Below, piece after piece: positions 27,701 to 35,385 of a DNA stretch of 64,000 nt. Source of the DNA: a virus; the IMG/VR virus record IMGVR_UViG_3300031227_000023, positions 25,916 to 89,915 of that record; one strand, 5' to 3'. How positions within the stretch are numbered: position 1 is the first letter of the stretch; each line of letters opens with the position of its first letter. A model generated the notes under the pieces. The model saw nothing but the letters and a program-made list of their open reading frames with translations, made no database searches and was not told the origin of the DNA. The position numbers and the translations under genes are program-made.

Positions 27701-28600
27701 ACCGAACAGATCACGGTAATGCAGCACTCTTTCTTCCCATCGAAACGATTCAACACTCGACCGGGCAACATGCGCCAAAGTTTCAAGTTTCACCCGATCT
27801 GTCACCAAAGAAGAAATGGCGTCTGCAATCGAGCCAACAGACCGGCCAACAAAGATCCCGTTATAATTCGGCACAATCACTTCAGGCATAATCCCCACCT
27901 GCGTGGTAATCACAGGCTTGCCGGATGCAAGTGATTCCAACGGTGGGTTGGGGGTGCCTTCCCCTTCAGCACTTGCGCACACATAACAATTAATTTTCTT
28001 GTAAAATGTTTCACACATCTGATCATGCGGAATGATCACCCCGCTGTGGCTGTCTGCCACCACCAACTTCACGCCCGTCTTCTTCACCGCCTGCCGGATC
28101 AGATCAAAGCCCTTAATATTTCCACCGGCCTGACTGTTGCCCGCCCACCCCACAGTGAAATCCTGCGGCAGCGGTGTCTGATGGAACTTGTCAAAATCAA
28201 CCCCATCCATGGTGGTCACAATGCGCAGCCGCATCCTGTCTTCATGATCCAACCCATCCCACAGCCGCTTCCTGATCCTGTCATTGGCCACGGCAAACCC
28301 ATCAGCACGCTTCACGATCAAGTTCCAAAACACAGGATTGTCAGGCCAACTGAACCCATCGTACAGGCCAATGTAAACCTTGTCCGCAATCAGCCCGCGC
28401 TGATCCAACCACGGGAAGCAAGCCCACCACAGGCAAAACACAGCGTCAAAACGCTTCTGTTCCAATTGCGGAAACTCCCCAAACGGAATGGCGGTGAATT
28501 TGTAAAGGTTGGCCAGATGGAACATGATCTGCTGCGCTATTCGATCAAACGCCCAATCACGTTGTTCCATCGTGATCAGCATAGTTGGCTTTTCGGTCAT
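24710..28600 (-). CDS. Giant multi-domain glycosyltransferase (three GT-B-like modules plus GT-A)
   Basis: 1296 residues from ATG 28600; a GTG at 28609 lies too close to the AGGAG site. Module 1 (~1-310): DWAFDRIAQQ, TVGWAGNSQAGGNIKGFDLI, EGTPNPPLESLASGKPVITTQVG, the GT4 donor-site pattern. Module 2 (~325-650): weaker GT-B with EESWGSTVLDVIRLGCPVVT. A Cys/Gly-rich linker (~665-715). Module 3 (~715-1045) repeats module 1: NWAFSRIAQQ, RVGWAGSTNTDW, EGTPNMLLEAAACGRAWIST. Module 4 (~1075-1296): GT-A type with YFVQVDDDMVLYPNA as the DXD metal site. No membrane segment is seen. Placement between capsid and connector genes suggests glycosylation of virion proteins or receptor-like glycans. Confidence 0.85.
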   Translation of the reverse strand: MTEKPTMLITMEQRDWAFDRIAQQIMFHLANLYKFTAIPFGEFPQLEQKRFDAVFCLWWACFPWLDQRGLIADKVYIGLYDGFSWPDNPVFWNLIVKRADGFAVANDRIRKRLWDGLDHEDRMRLRIVTTMDGVDFDKFHQTPLPQDFTVGWAGNSQAGGNIKGFDLIRQAVKKTGVKLVVADSHSGVIIPHDQMCETFYKKINCYVCASAEGEGTPNPPLESLASGKPVITTQVGIMPEVIVPNYNGIFVGRSVGSIADAISSLVTDRVKLETLAHVARSSVESFRWEERVLHYRDLFGDAERRKFVVTGRFAADRGVYPNPDHVEVVEAVADDLLAQDVLPVRHGAKRWCRPGVASDADTVWGGFDGNLTVFPAVNDELVPWPDHTVIIPLMPDGWFERNDVRSALEGARVFTPFTPYAGQLEKRYPWMDVKPCVLPVRRLAVGQADVEARQLVRSGKHLWVYAGVINSQVVRFVNSWKKHYAPKHPDSLLWVYGSGGQPELFRGAGTAQFRFHAAADVENIGNVLSQATGFVNPLVEESWGSTVLDVIRLGCPVVTLGCKARAGKFHVPSMHGLAGYPFAVKTYKGGFGEWFRLMDEVEQIGRGEAWLKVGKFGTALAKRNLNLRILPVKAKCEDVLPDVPADGSDGHSGKPAVQIGAVDGGGVVGNECDCAGEVESPVACASTGGCSGGGKKRVLIVYDRPNWAFSRIAQQQARFLSDEFIVDRLSLLELPDVAVLDYDIVVLMWYAALADIKDKLGPHTAVIIAHYDAATWGVGTWEREQLVAGLKFTPYHMFANFNLFRIVSSEIGYAVGEHQFGFCQDGVDTGLFRFSEYRTDLNDTPLRVGWAGSTNTDWRWADVKGMPLLHAAIDGVDGVELVMADRKDRWRPIEEMPEFYAGVDVVLCCSQEWIEGTPNMLLEAAACGRAWISTRTGIAPEVFSSGAIIVDRTVEAVQKELVRLRDNRHLLPAMGRANRAEMVRAWDWSIRAESLRELCRVVETEKGKAKSGEGAMVPVPSTPAPAPVSFKAVRKHCLIPDFARSYDLTEMLTVFVVTTGGINYSDVVEALHGQTARFAVREIKNIEPMSAAFQQMIDRCKTKYFVQVDDDMVLYPNAIATLFRMINETDDVAIACAGLWDVHLGRAIFGVKAYDADLIRKYTFTDGLSCDVGQMKKLQEDGGRVAVANVLHHVDPIHCGILGQHSPKWTLLGIYERYFSLAQKARFRPESMTWVHGAVGKILERFRRTGDVYDWYALSGAIAGMAADVVDQEKRFSEYDNLPGWALVRHFTGKTW

Positions 28601-28646
28601 TGAAGCCACTCCTGTTATTCTGTCTTATTTCGCCAACTGCGTATCA

Positions 28647-28688
28647 AGAAAAGGGTGCCCGCCTGTATTACCAACAACAAGCAGGCAC
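28647..28688 (-). terminator. Possible intrinsic terminator after capsid/decoration genes
   Basis: On the coding strand a GTGCC(TGC)...(CAG)GCG-GGCAC inverted repeat with a ~15-base loop is followed by CCTTTTCTT. It lies between the stop at 28715 and the glycosyltransferase ribosome site. The stem is imperfect. It may partly insulate the highly expressed capsid genes from the glycosyltransferase. Confidence 0.45.
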
Positions 28689-28714
28689 GCCTTGTGCCGC
28701 ATTAAAACGCGGGC

Positions 28715-29038
28715 TTAAAGCTGCGCCCGAACGATGAACTTCAACCCGGTGGTTGCCGTCACCTTCACGTTCGTGGCGTCGTGTGTTCCTTCGGTGATGA
28801 TGAACCCGGCACCGGCAATGTAACCGGCACTGGTATCCACAGGGATCACCAACACTTCATCTGGAACCGCGCCCAACCCATGGGGGATGCTCTGTTCCGA
28901 ACCATCCGCAGTTTGCTCCGCACTCTTGAAACTGTTCCCACGCGCAACAAGCGATTGAAGCAGCGAGTACAGATCGGGTGCGTGCTGTTTTGCCGCGCCG
29001 CTTCCGGGGAAATCAGCAGGCATTGAAATATTGGCCAT
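28715..29038 (-). CDS. Small probable virion protein downstream of capsid
   Basis: 107 residues with an AAGGAGCAAGGAAC-ATG leader. The C-terminal half (SIPHGLGAVPDEVLVIPVD, VKVTATTGLKFIVRAQL) reads as a compact beta-sandwich like phage head-decoration or fibre segments. The N-terminal ~45 residues are flexible or helical. Position two genes after the major capsid gene supports a decoration or head-fibre role. Confidence 0.65.
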   Translation of the reverse strand: MANISMPADFPGSGAAKQHAPDLYSLLQSLVARGNSFKSAEQTADGSEQSIPHGLGAVPDEVLVIPVDTSAGYIAGAGFIITEGTHDATNVKVTATTGLKFIVRAQL

Positions 29039-29107
29039 GTTCCTTGCTCCTTATTCAGCAGCCCGCAAGCCATGCAGGATGCAATTCAAACAGAACCGGC
29101 CCGGTGC

Positions 29108-29434
29108 CTAGTAAATCACCAACGCCTTCAAGATCACACCGGTCAGATCCACGCCGTTGCCCACTTCCACACCGGTGGAATACAGGTACACCTTAACCTT
29201 GGCGTTGGCTGCGTCATAAACGCCATAATGCGCCCCGGTATACGGGAACAGCACAAGCTGCGCTTCGCCGGTGATCAGTGCCGCAATGACTGCCGGTGGC
29301 AGGGTGTCTGAGAAATCAGCAGCTTCACCGCCGGTGGGGTAACTGGCATCCATGGTGATGCCGAACGTGTCCAGGAATGTGGGTGCAGACGCCTGCCCGC
29401 CAAACTTCTTTGCTCGCGTGATGGTAGCAGCCAT
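29108..29434 (-). CDS. Small capsid-module protein, possible decoration protein
   Basis: 108 residues immediately after the major capsid gene, with an AAGGAGCAAGCAAA-ATG start. Beta-rich (QLVLFPYTGAHYGVYDAANAKVKVYLY, GVILKALVIY). Many HK97-fold phages carry a ~100-residue decoration or stabilisation protein in this position. No specific family recognised. Confidence 0.65.
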   Translation of the reverse strand: MAATITRAKKFGGQASAPTFLDTFGITMDASYPTGGEAADFSDTLPPAVIAALITGEAQLVLFPYTGAHYGVYDAANAKVKVYLYSTGVEVGNGVDLTGVILKALVIY

Positions 29435-29522
29435 TTTGCTTGCTCCTTCTATTCAGAATTAAGGGGCACCACAAGGGCACCCCACGGTTTGTTCACTTCA
29501 GCACGTTGTTCGCTTCAGCCGA

Positions 29523-30455
29523 TCAGGTAGCGATGGCAGACGTGTTCACAACGGCATCTTCTTCCTGGTAATTCGCGCCGACCCGGAACGTGGCCACGAT
29601 AATCACCACACCCGCGCTGATATCCTTGTCGGTTTCCAGCATGATGTTTCGCCAAATACCACCGATGAAATTCTTGGGGTTCATCAACAGGCAGGAAGTT
29701 TGGTTGGTCCCAATCCCCTGATCTTCAGGCATCATGTCAAAGGCACGGACGGGAATGCCGTGGAATCCAGGCTCACGGGTTCCGGTCAGGAACGCATCAC
29801 CCAACGCGGTGCCGCGATTGGAAAGCTGATCGATGTAATCATGCTGCGCGTTGTGCGAAGTCATGTACACCATCTTGGCCTTGTCGCGCCGGTACTTGTT
29901 GGGCATGGATTTCTTGATACTGGAAAGCAGCGTGGTTTCCAGGGCTGCACCCGCGGCATTCACCGCGTGACTTGTGGCAGCAGCCAACCCGCCGTTGAAC
30001 ATGGCAAGGTAGGGATCGGCAGATGTGGTGATGCCCTGGATGAACAGTTCATCCAAGTCAACGCCAACCCGTTCACGCAAGGCTGCCATGATGGTGTTCT
30101 CCATCTGCTTGCCTTCAATGTTGTCTTCCAACACATCGTAGGGCAGCCGGATTTCCGCCTTGGCTTCATGCGTGGTGATGGTGACGGTTTCAGTGGTGGC
30201 CTTGCTGCGTTGCGATTCCGGCAAAGCCTGTCCGGACGTGGCCGCATGCATCACCCGGCTGCCAAACCCGATCTTTTCGAGCTTCGCCGTGTGACTCTTC
30301 AGTCCGCGCATAAAGACAGCGGGCATGAAGTTGGCCTGTTCGATCATTTTCCTCAGAAACTTTTTGGCCTTCTCATCCAACAGATAACCACCGTCATTGA
30401 TCAGATCAGTGACGGTCATGTCTGCTTTCGCCAACACATCTTTGTTGCTCCGCAT
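29523..30455 (-). CDS. Major capsid protein (HK97 fold)
   Basis: 310 residues with a very strong GGAGG ribosome site. It has capsid landmarks: an N-arm followed by the E-loop region (ATSGQALPESQRSKATTETVTITTHEAKAEIRLPYDVLED), spine helix (MENTIMAALRERVGVDLDELFIQG) and P-domain/A-domain segments (YMTSHNAQHDYIDQLSNRGTALGDAFLTG, GIPVRAFDMMPED, NPKNFIGGIWRNIMLETDKD). It follows scaffold and protease genes. There is no separate N-terminal scaffold domain, in keeping with the separate scaffold gene upstream. Confidence 0.9.
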   Translation of the reverse strand: MRSNKDVLAKADMTVTDLINDGGYLLDEKAKKFLRKMIEQANFMPAVFMRGLKSHTAKLEKIGFGSRVMHAATSGQALPESQRSKATTETVTITTHEAKAEIRLPYDVLEDNIEGKQMENTIMAALRERVGVDLDELFIQGITTSADPYLAMFNGGLAAATSHAVNAAGAALETTLLSSIKKSMPNKYRRDKAKMVYMTSHNAQHDYIDQLSNRGTALGDAFLTGTREPGFHGIPVRAFDMMPEDQGIGTNQTSCLLMNPKNFIGGIWRNIMLETDKDISAGVVIIVATFRVGANYQEEDAVVNTSAIAT

Positions 30456-30497
30456 GACTTTCCTCCAACTGTGAAAGGTGGGCTTCTCTGCCCGGTG

Positions 30498-31238
30498 TTA
30501 CTTTTCAGACAAATCAACAGGCCATGGCGTTCCACCACCATCGCCGGAACTCGAGCCCTGCCCACGTTCACCGGGTTCCGGTGATGCTGGCAAGGGGAAA
30601 TCAGAAGCCATCTTGGCCAGTGTGGTGCGGGCTTCACTGCCCTGCTTCTTCAAGCCTTCAACCACTCCGGTCAACTTGATCACCGAATCTTGAACCCCGG
30701 CAACCGGTTCCGCGTACCCGTCCAGGATGGCCTTCACCGCTTCCGGATCTTCCACGCCGAACAAAGCCTTGCGCAACGCCTTCTGCACGGCTTCATCTGA
30801 TCCGATGAACTGCGCCAACAGCTTTCCGCTGAACGCACCCGTTTCCAATTGTTCCTGCAATTTGTCAATCCGTTGGCCGATCACGGCCACACCATCTTCA
30901 CTGCCGGTGGGACTATCACCGCTATCATCAACAGGCGCAGCACCAACCAACAGCTTGACCACTTCAGCCAATCCTGCGGGCACCGCATCCTGCTTGTTCA
31001 AATCCTGCATGTCTTCCAACACGACGGTCAGTTTCTCAAGGGCATCCTGCACCCTGTTCACAGCCTTGTCTTCAAACCCACCATCAGCCTTGGCAATCAG
31101 CCATGCCGTTTCACCGTTTGCACCACGCGGCACAAAGCTGATTTCATCCACACCCAAGCCAACCAATTCCGTGATGTCGTTTGGGTCTTTCCGGGTGGGG
31201 ATTCCGGCCTTTGCAATCTTCTGCTTTTTCTTGGGCAT
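30498..31238 (-). CDS. Capsid scaffold-like protein (XkdF N-terminal-like motif)
   Basis: 246 residues from ATG 31238, after AGGAAC; the longer frame to 31283 lies in the upstream gene. The early segment LVGLGVDEISFVPRGANGETAWLIAKADG matches the 'v.eiSlVdrPAn' strand found in XkdF/prohead-protease proteins. The remainder is helical with predicted coiled coil (AVIGQRIDKLQEQLE, VVEGLKKQGSEARTTL) and a Pro/Gly/Ser-rich tail. Sitting directly before the capsid gene it is the best scaffold candidate. Confidence 0.7.
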   Translation of the reverse strand: MPKKKQKIAKAGIPTRKDPNDITELVGLGVDEISFVPRGANGETAWLIAKADGGFEDKAVNRVQDALEKLTVVLEDMQDLNKQDAVPAGLAEVVKLLVGAAPVDDSGDSPTGSEDGVAVIGQRIDKLQEQLETGAFSGKLLAQFIGSDEAVQKALRKALFGVEDPEAVKAILDGYAEPVAGVQDSVIKLTGVVEGLKKQGSEARTTLAKMASDFPLPASPEPGERGQGSSSGDGGGTPWPVDLSEK

Positions 31239-31248
31239 CGTTTTGTTC

Positions 31249-33861
31249 CTATTCCACAGGCACCCGGTACGAAGTGCCACCAATGCTGAAAGCGTTCAGA
31301 TGTCCATCATCAATAAGTTCCCACAAAGTGCCATCAACTTCAGCCCGAACCAACCAAGTACCTGCCTTGATCGTTCTGCCTGCAATTTCCAAGTCAGTTG
31401 GTGCCAAGTAGCTTTCAAGCACTTGCGCTTCACCAACCGCCCGGCCCTCATGGTAAACTTTAAAATGTCTGTAATCCCGCAGCCAGTTCCAAGCAGCACG
31501 CTGAATTTCTTCTGCACTGACCACATCACCCTGCCTGTCAGGGTCTACTTCATCACCATCACCCCCGTTGTTGGGGATCATGACAACGCCAAGCACATGG
31601 TGCCGGTCATCTGCAATGCCATCAGCTTTGCTCAAATGAACGTTCAACTGATTGCTGTCTGCAACTGGATTGGGCTTGTCAAGGATCGGTGCTACAGATC
31701 CACTGTAAGGGCACCCATTTTCAGTGTCAACATTTCCACGCCCAAATCCCAAACCTTTTGCAACCGCTTCCACCCGTTCATACTGCCCACCCACCATCAA
31801 AAGGTTTTCGTTTTGGAACCATCCGGCCTTCACCAAACCATCACGCATCCCACGCGCCGCTTCACCACCGGCCTGCCAATACCGCAAATGTTCAGGCACA
31901 CACTTTTCCAACGCTTCAGGCAGCCAACTGATTCCATCGGGCGGCATCAGACCCTTGGCCACAGCACGATCAGACAGCACAGCAGGCAACAGCTTGCCAC
32001 GGAAGCACTGCCACCCTTCATCACCCTTCCAAGTGAACACCAACCGGCCACCCGCATCACCTTCCAAAAAGTATTCATGGAATCCTTCACGCTGCACGCC
32101 GAATTCAACAGCCACGTCTGCAAGATCCACTGACTTGTCAACCGCTTCCGGTATGACCTGCACCGCTGCTGATCGGTGTGACTTGAACAGCCCGGTTGGC
32201 AGCACGCTGCTTTCCCATCCATCTTCAACCTTGCCAGCCGGAACAGCCCACCCGATCTGATCAACACCCACTGTGGTGGTGAAACCATAGAACAAATCTT
32301 TGCCAATCGCATGCACCACCACCTTTCCGGGCTTGGCACCAAACGGCACGCGCATAAATGCGTCATGGTCTTTGGCAACGCTATGAACCGCAGCCTGCAC
32401 CGCAGGCGTCAACACCAAATCGTATGCACCACGCACAAGCCCGGCCCTGTCTTCCCCACCACCAACGGCAGCCGGAAGTTCATGGTGATCCTTCAGCAGC
32501 CGGGCAAGGGCATCAGCCGCAGGCCGGGTGAACCCGTCACCCTTGACCACGAACAGCAACCCATCATCATCAGCTTCGATCTGTACGGCATTGGGCTGAA
32601 CAAGAAACGCCCCATCCAACTTCACCTGCCCAAGATTATCCAACCCCTTCTGCACCTGCTGTGCAGCATCCTGTATTGCTTTTTCAACACCGGAAACGGC
32701 AGCCTTGCCAACCCTGGATTTTTGCCTGCCTGACAAGGAAAAAACGGCAGCCCGTTCATCGTGGCACTTGACACACGCGAACGGACCTAATCCAAACAAG
32801 GCTGCCGGTTCCACTGTGCCGGGATCATCCAAACCACCCGACTTCAGCAACCGGGAAACAACACGGTTCACATCATACGTTTCTGCAAATTCATCCACTG
32901 CTGCTGCAAGCCCATCACCATACTTGCGCACGGCAACCACAGCACGTGCCCGATCAGCCGCACCGGAACTGACCAACCCTGTGTCAATGGCACGGATGCT
33001 TGCACTGCCATCGGGGGAATCAAAATCAAGCGTGCCCAACCCATCATCCACATAATAATCATCGGGTGGAACGCCCAACCGGCTAATCTGCCGAATCACC
33101 GCCACGGCATCACCATCACCGCGAACCCGCAGCACATCACCGGCAATACTCTTGACATCAAAGCCCTGTTCAATCAGCAAATCGTAAACTTCGTTTGGAT
33201 CAACCCGCAACGTGGTTGTGATGTAAACAGATTTGCCGTCTTCCCCCGGCATAATCATGGAAACATCAGACAACGGAAGTTCACCCGCTTCAAGCCCTGA
33301 ACTATCCTGCAACCCACGGATTTGTTCAGCCTTCCACCGGGCTTCCCGCACGGCATTGCGGGCTTGATCAATCTCCTTCGGTCCACCTGTTCGATCCGCA
33401 CGCCTGACAAGCTGCGCTGCATTTGACAACTGCCGCTGCGCCTGCGCCAAATCTTCGTTGGTGTGCTTGGTATCACCCGGCACGAACCGGTCGGTGATGG
33501 AAGGCATTTCTTCACTCAGGAACTTCACGCGATTTTCCAACGCAACCTGCGTTTGTACCATCCGGCTGTGCTTATCATGCGCCCGATCATCAACAGACTT
33601 GGCTTGGCGAAACTCTGCCCATGCAGAATCATACACGGCAGCGTCAACCCCGTTCGGCACTGCACGCATTTTCTCTTCTGCTTGTTGCCGCAACGCTGTA
33701 GTTTGCCGCACTTCGCCCTGCTGATCACGGACCTTGTTGCCGTATTCACGAACATCAGCCTGCTTGGGGTTGGGATTGCCAAGCGGGCCAAGGAACCTGC
33801 CCCATTCATCACGTTCACTGTAATAAGCTGGATCAGATTTCTTGACTATATGCTTGGCCAT
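31249..33861 (-). CDS. Large head protein with C-terminal XkdF-like prohead protease domain
   Basis: 870 residues (ATG 33861; a second ATG at 33870 is possible). The last ~120 residues carry the XkdF-type pattern: HVLGVVMIPNNGGDGDEVD, RQGDVVSAEEIQRAAWNWL, VLESYLAPTDLEIAGRTIKAGTWLVRAEVD, LNAFSIGGTSYR. The N-terminal third is charged and helical. The middle includes a CVKCHDER segment (Cys-x-x-Cys-His, more likely zinc than haem in a cytoplasmic protein) and a compact domain around GKVVVHAIGKDLFYGFT. Such fusions of protease with a large head-associated region precede capsid genes in several myoviruses. Confidence 0.7.
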   Translation of the reverse strand: MAKHIVKKSDPAYYSERDEWGRFLGPLGNPNPKQADVREYGNKVRDQQGEVRQTTALRQQAEEKMRAVPNGVDAAVYDSAWAEFRQAKSVDDRAHDKHSRMVQTQVALENRVKFLSEEMPSITDRFVPGDTKHTNEDLAQAQRQLSNAAQLVRRADRTGGPKEIDQARNAVREARWKAEQIRGLQDSSGLEAGELPLSDVSMIMPGEDGKSVYITTTLRVDPNEVYDLLIEQGFDVKSIAGDVLRVRGDGDAVAVIRQISRLGVPPDDYYVDDGLGTLDFDSPDGSASIRAIDTGLVSSGAADRARAVVAVRKYGDGLAAAVDEFAETYDVNRVVSRLLKSGGLDDPGTVEPAALFGLGPFACVKCHDERAAVFSLSGRQKSRVGKAAVSGVEKAIQDAAQQVQKGLDNLGQVKLDGAFLVQPNAVQIEADDDGLLFVVKGDGFTRPAADALARLLKDHHELPAAVGGGEDRAGLVRGAYDLVLTPAVQAAVHSVAKDHDAFMRVPFGAKPGKVVVHAIGKDLFYGFTTTVGVDQIGWAVPAGKVEDGWESSVLPTGLFKSHRSAAVQVIPEAVDKSVDLADVAVEFGVQREGFHEYFLEGDAGGRLVFTWKGDEGWQCFRGKLLPAVLSDRAVAKGLMPPDGISWLPEALEKCVPEHLRYWQAGGEAARGMRDGLVKAGWFQNENLLMVGGQYERVEAVAKGLGFGRGNVDTENGCPYSGSVAPILDKPNPVADSNQLNVHLSKADGIADDRHHVLGVVMIPNNGGDGDEVDPDRQGDVVSAEEIQRAAWNWLRDYRHFKVYHEGRAVGEAQVLESYLAPTDLEIAGRTIKAGTWLVRAEVDGTLWELIDDGHLNAFSIGGTSYRVPVE

Positions 33862-33912
33862 TGTTCCCATCCCACTGTTGGTTCAATTCATCCCCCGGCT
33901 TGCAGGCTGCAA

Positions 33913-34608
33913 TCAGTCCTTCTTGACCGGTTCCGGGGTGGAAAGATCACCGGACCAATCCGTGGTGTCACTCTTTTCCACGCCTTCCTTGGCGGGTTCA
34001 CCACCCGCGCCGGTGTCCGTGGCGGGATCGGTGGTGGCCGGATCGGTGGTGGAATTGGCCGGGTCAGTGGTGCCTTCCTTTTCCAAGGCATCCATACGCT
34101 TCTTCAACTCCGCGTTTTCCGCGTGCAGCTTGGCCACTTCAGCACTGTCGCCCGGTGCAGCGTACTGATCGGCCAACGCCATGGCAGCCTTGGCAAACTC
34201 ACCCAGTGCAGACGCGGCTGATTCATCAACCTTGCCCACTTCGGTGACATGCGCGGAAATCCGCATGGCGGTTTCACCCAAGCCCATCAGCATGCCTTCC
34301 ACGGTGGCATCCTTGCGGATCACATCATGCTGCTTGGCCACGGCACCCGCCATCACGGCAGTGGCCTTCAGCACCGGCAGCATGTCTTCAGGCATCTTGC
34401 CGTCTTCACCAATCTTGCCGATCAGATCGGCAGCCGATTTGGCCACGAACGCGGTCTGCTGCATGGTGTCCGAACCTTCCAGCCCGGCATCTTTCAGCAA
34501 CGCGGTTGCTGTTTCGCTGAATTCTGTGGCCAGTTCCGGGGTGATCGTGGCACCATCCACCTTCAGGGCTTCACCGACTTTGGCCATTTTTTCGAGCAAG
34601 AGTTTCAT
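33913..34608 (-). CDS. Helical head-module protein with TTDPA repeats
   Basis: 231 residues. The first ~175 are Ala-rich helix, ending in a coiled-coil segment (VAKLHAENAELKKRMDALEKEG). The tail contains tandem TTDPA/N repeats (TTDPANS-TTDPATTDPATDTG) and acidic low-complexity sequence. Position between small head genes and the protease fusion suggests a scaffold-like or internal head protein. Function unproven. Confidence 0.65.
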   Translation of the reverse strand: MKLLLEKMAKVGEALKVDGATITPELATEFSETATALLKDAGLEGSDTMQQTAFVAKSAADLIGKIGEDGKMPEDMLPVLKATAVMAGAVAKQHDVIRKDATVEGMLMGLGETAMRISAHVTEVGKVDESAASALGEFAKAAMALADQYAAPGDSAEVAKLHAENAELKKRMDALEKEGTTDPANSTTDPATTDPATDTGAGGEPAKEGVEKSDTTDWSGDLSTPEPVKKD

Positions 34609-34610
34609 GA

Positions 34611-34991
34611 TTATTCCCTTTCATCGTTATCCAAAAAGCCATCAGGCATCATTTCAGCTTGCCCTTTTTCCCCTGCCCACATTCTATCGCGGACGGGTTC
34701 AAATGGCTTGCCATCTAATTCACTTTGCAACGCCTTTGGTAAATTGTCTATTATTCTACGCACGGACCACCCGTGATCACCGCGCAGCTTTTCAAACACA
34801 TCAGTGCAAATCCGCACCCGATTCTTCACGTGCACCCCGTTGTCATTGCACACGATCCGTGGGGGGTTCGTCCTGAATGACTGCGACACCGCAACAATAA
34901 AACCCCTGGAAACCAACGCCACCTGCTTCTGATCTTCCAGCTTGAATTTCTGAACCAACGCATTAACAAATTCCATCCCTTGACTTCCCAT
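34611..34991 (-). CDS. Small head-module protein, unknown
   Basis: 126 residues from ATG 34991, with AAGGAAAG upstream; the frame to 35105 is inside the previous gene. Contains FRTNPPRIVCNDNGVHVKNRVRICTDVFEKLR and FVNALVQKFKLEDQKQVALVSRGFIVAV, a mixed alpha/beta protein. No family recognised. Confidence 0.65.
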   Translation of the reverse strand: MGSQGMEFVNALVQKFKLEDQKQVALVSRGFIVAVSQSFRTNPPRIVCNDNGVHVKNRVRICTDVFEKLRGDHGWSVRRIIDNLPKALQSELDGKPFEPVRDRMWAGEKGQAEMMPDGFLDNDERE

Positions 34992-35016
34992 TGATCTTTC
35001 CTTTTTCCAGCTTTGA

Positions 35017-35376
35017 TTATTCGACCCGTTCGAAATCCCACCCAAGTTCATCTTCAAGAATTGCAGGATGCACGCCAACCCCGTAGTACTCCATGTACCA
35101 CCCATTGGTCACAACCACAAGATGCGCCAACGATGCAGCAACCACATCAGGATCTTCAACCATCGAAAATGGAACCTGATCTTGTGTGCCAATCGGTGGG
35201 TCTGCATCAATCACATCCTTCACCTGCACCGCAATCGTTTCCCCGCCTTCCACAATGACATCATCCCCTTCAACGTAGAAAAAGACAGCCGTGCTGCCAT
35301 CAATTTCAACCTGCCAATATTCACCCTGTGGCACCCCGCCTGAATGTTCCCTGAATTCAATCTTGACCTTTGCCAT
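35017..35376 (-). CDS. Small acidic protein, unknown
   Basis: 119 residues with AAGGAAGACC before the ATG. Acidic, beta-rich (YWQVEIDGSTAVFFYVEGDDVIVEGGETIAVQVKDVIDAD). It follows the MuF gene by 9 bases, so it is co-transcribed with the head genes. No family recognised. Confidence 0.65.
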   Translation of the reverse strand: MAKVKIEFREHSGGVPQGEYWQVEIDGSTAVFFYVEGDDVIVEGGETIAVQVKDVIDADPPIGTQDQVPFSMVEDPDVVAASLAHLVVVTNGWYMEYYGVGVHPAILEDELGWDFERVE

Positions 35377-35385
35377 TGGTCTTCC

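Noticed and set aside
31249-33861. Haem-binding CxxCH motif in the protease fusion
   Set aside because: A single CVKCH in a cytoplasmic phage protein without a signal peptide is more likely a zinc site or chance.
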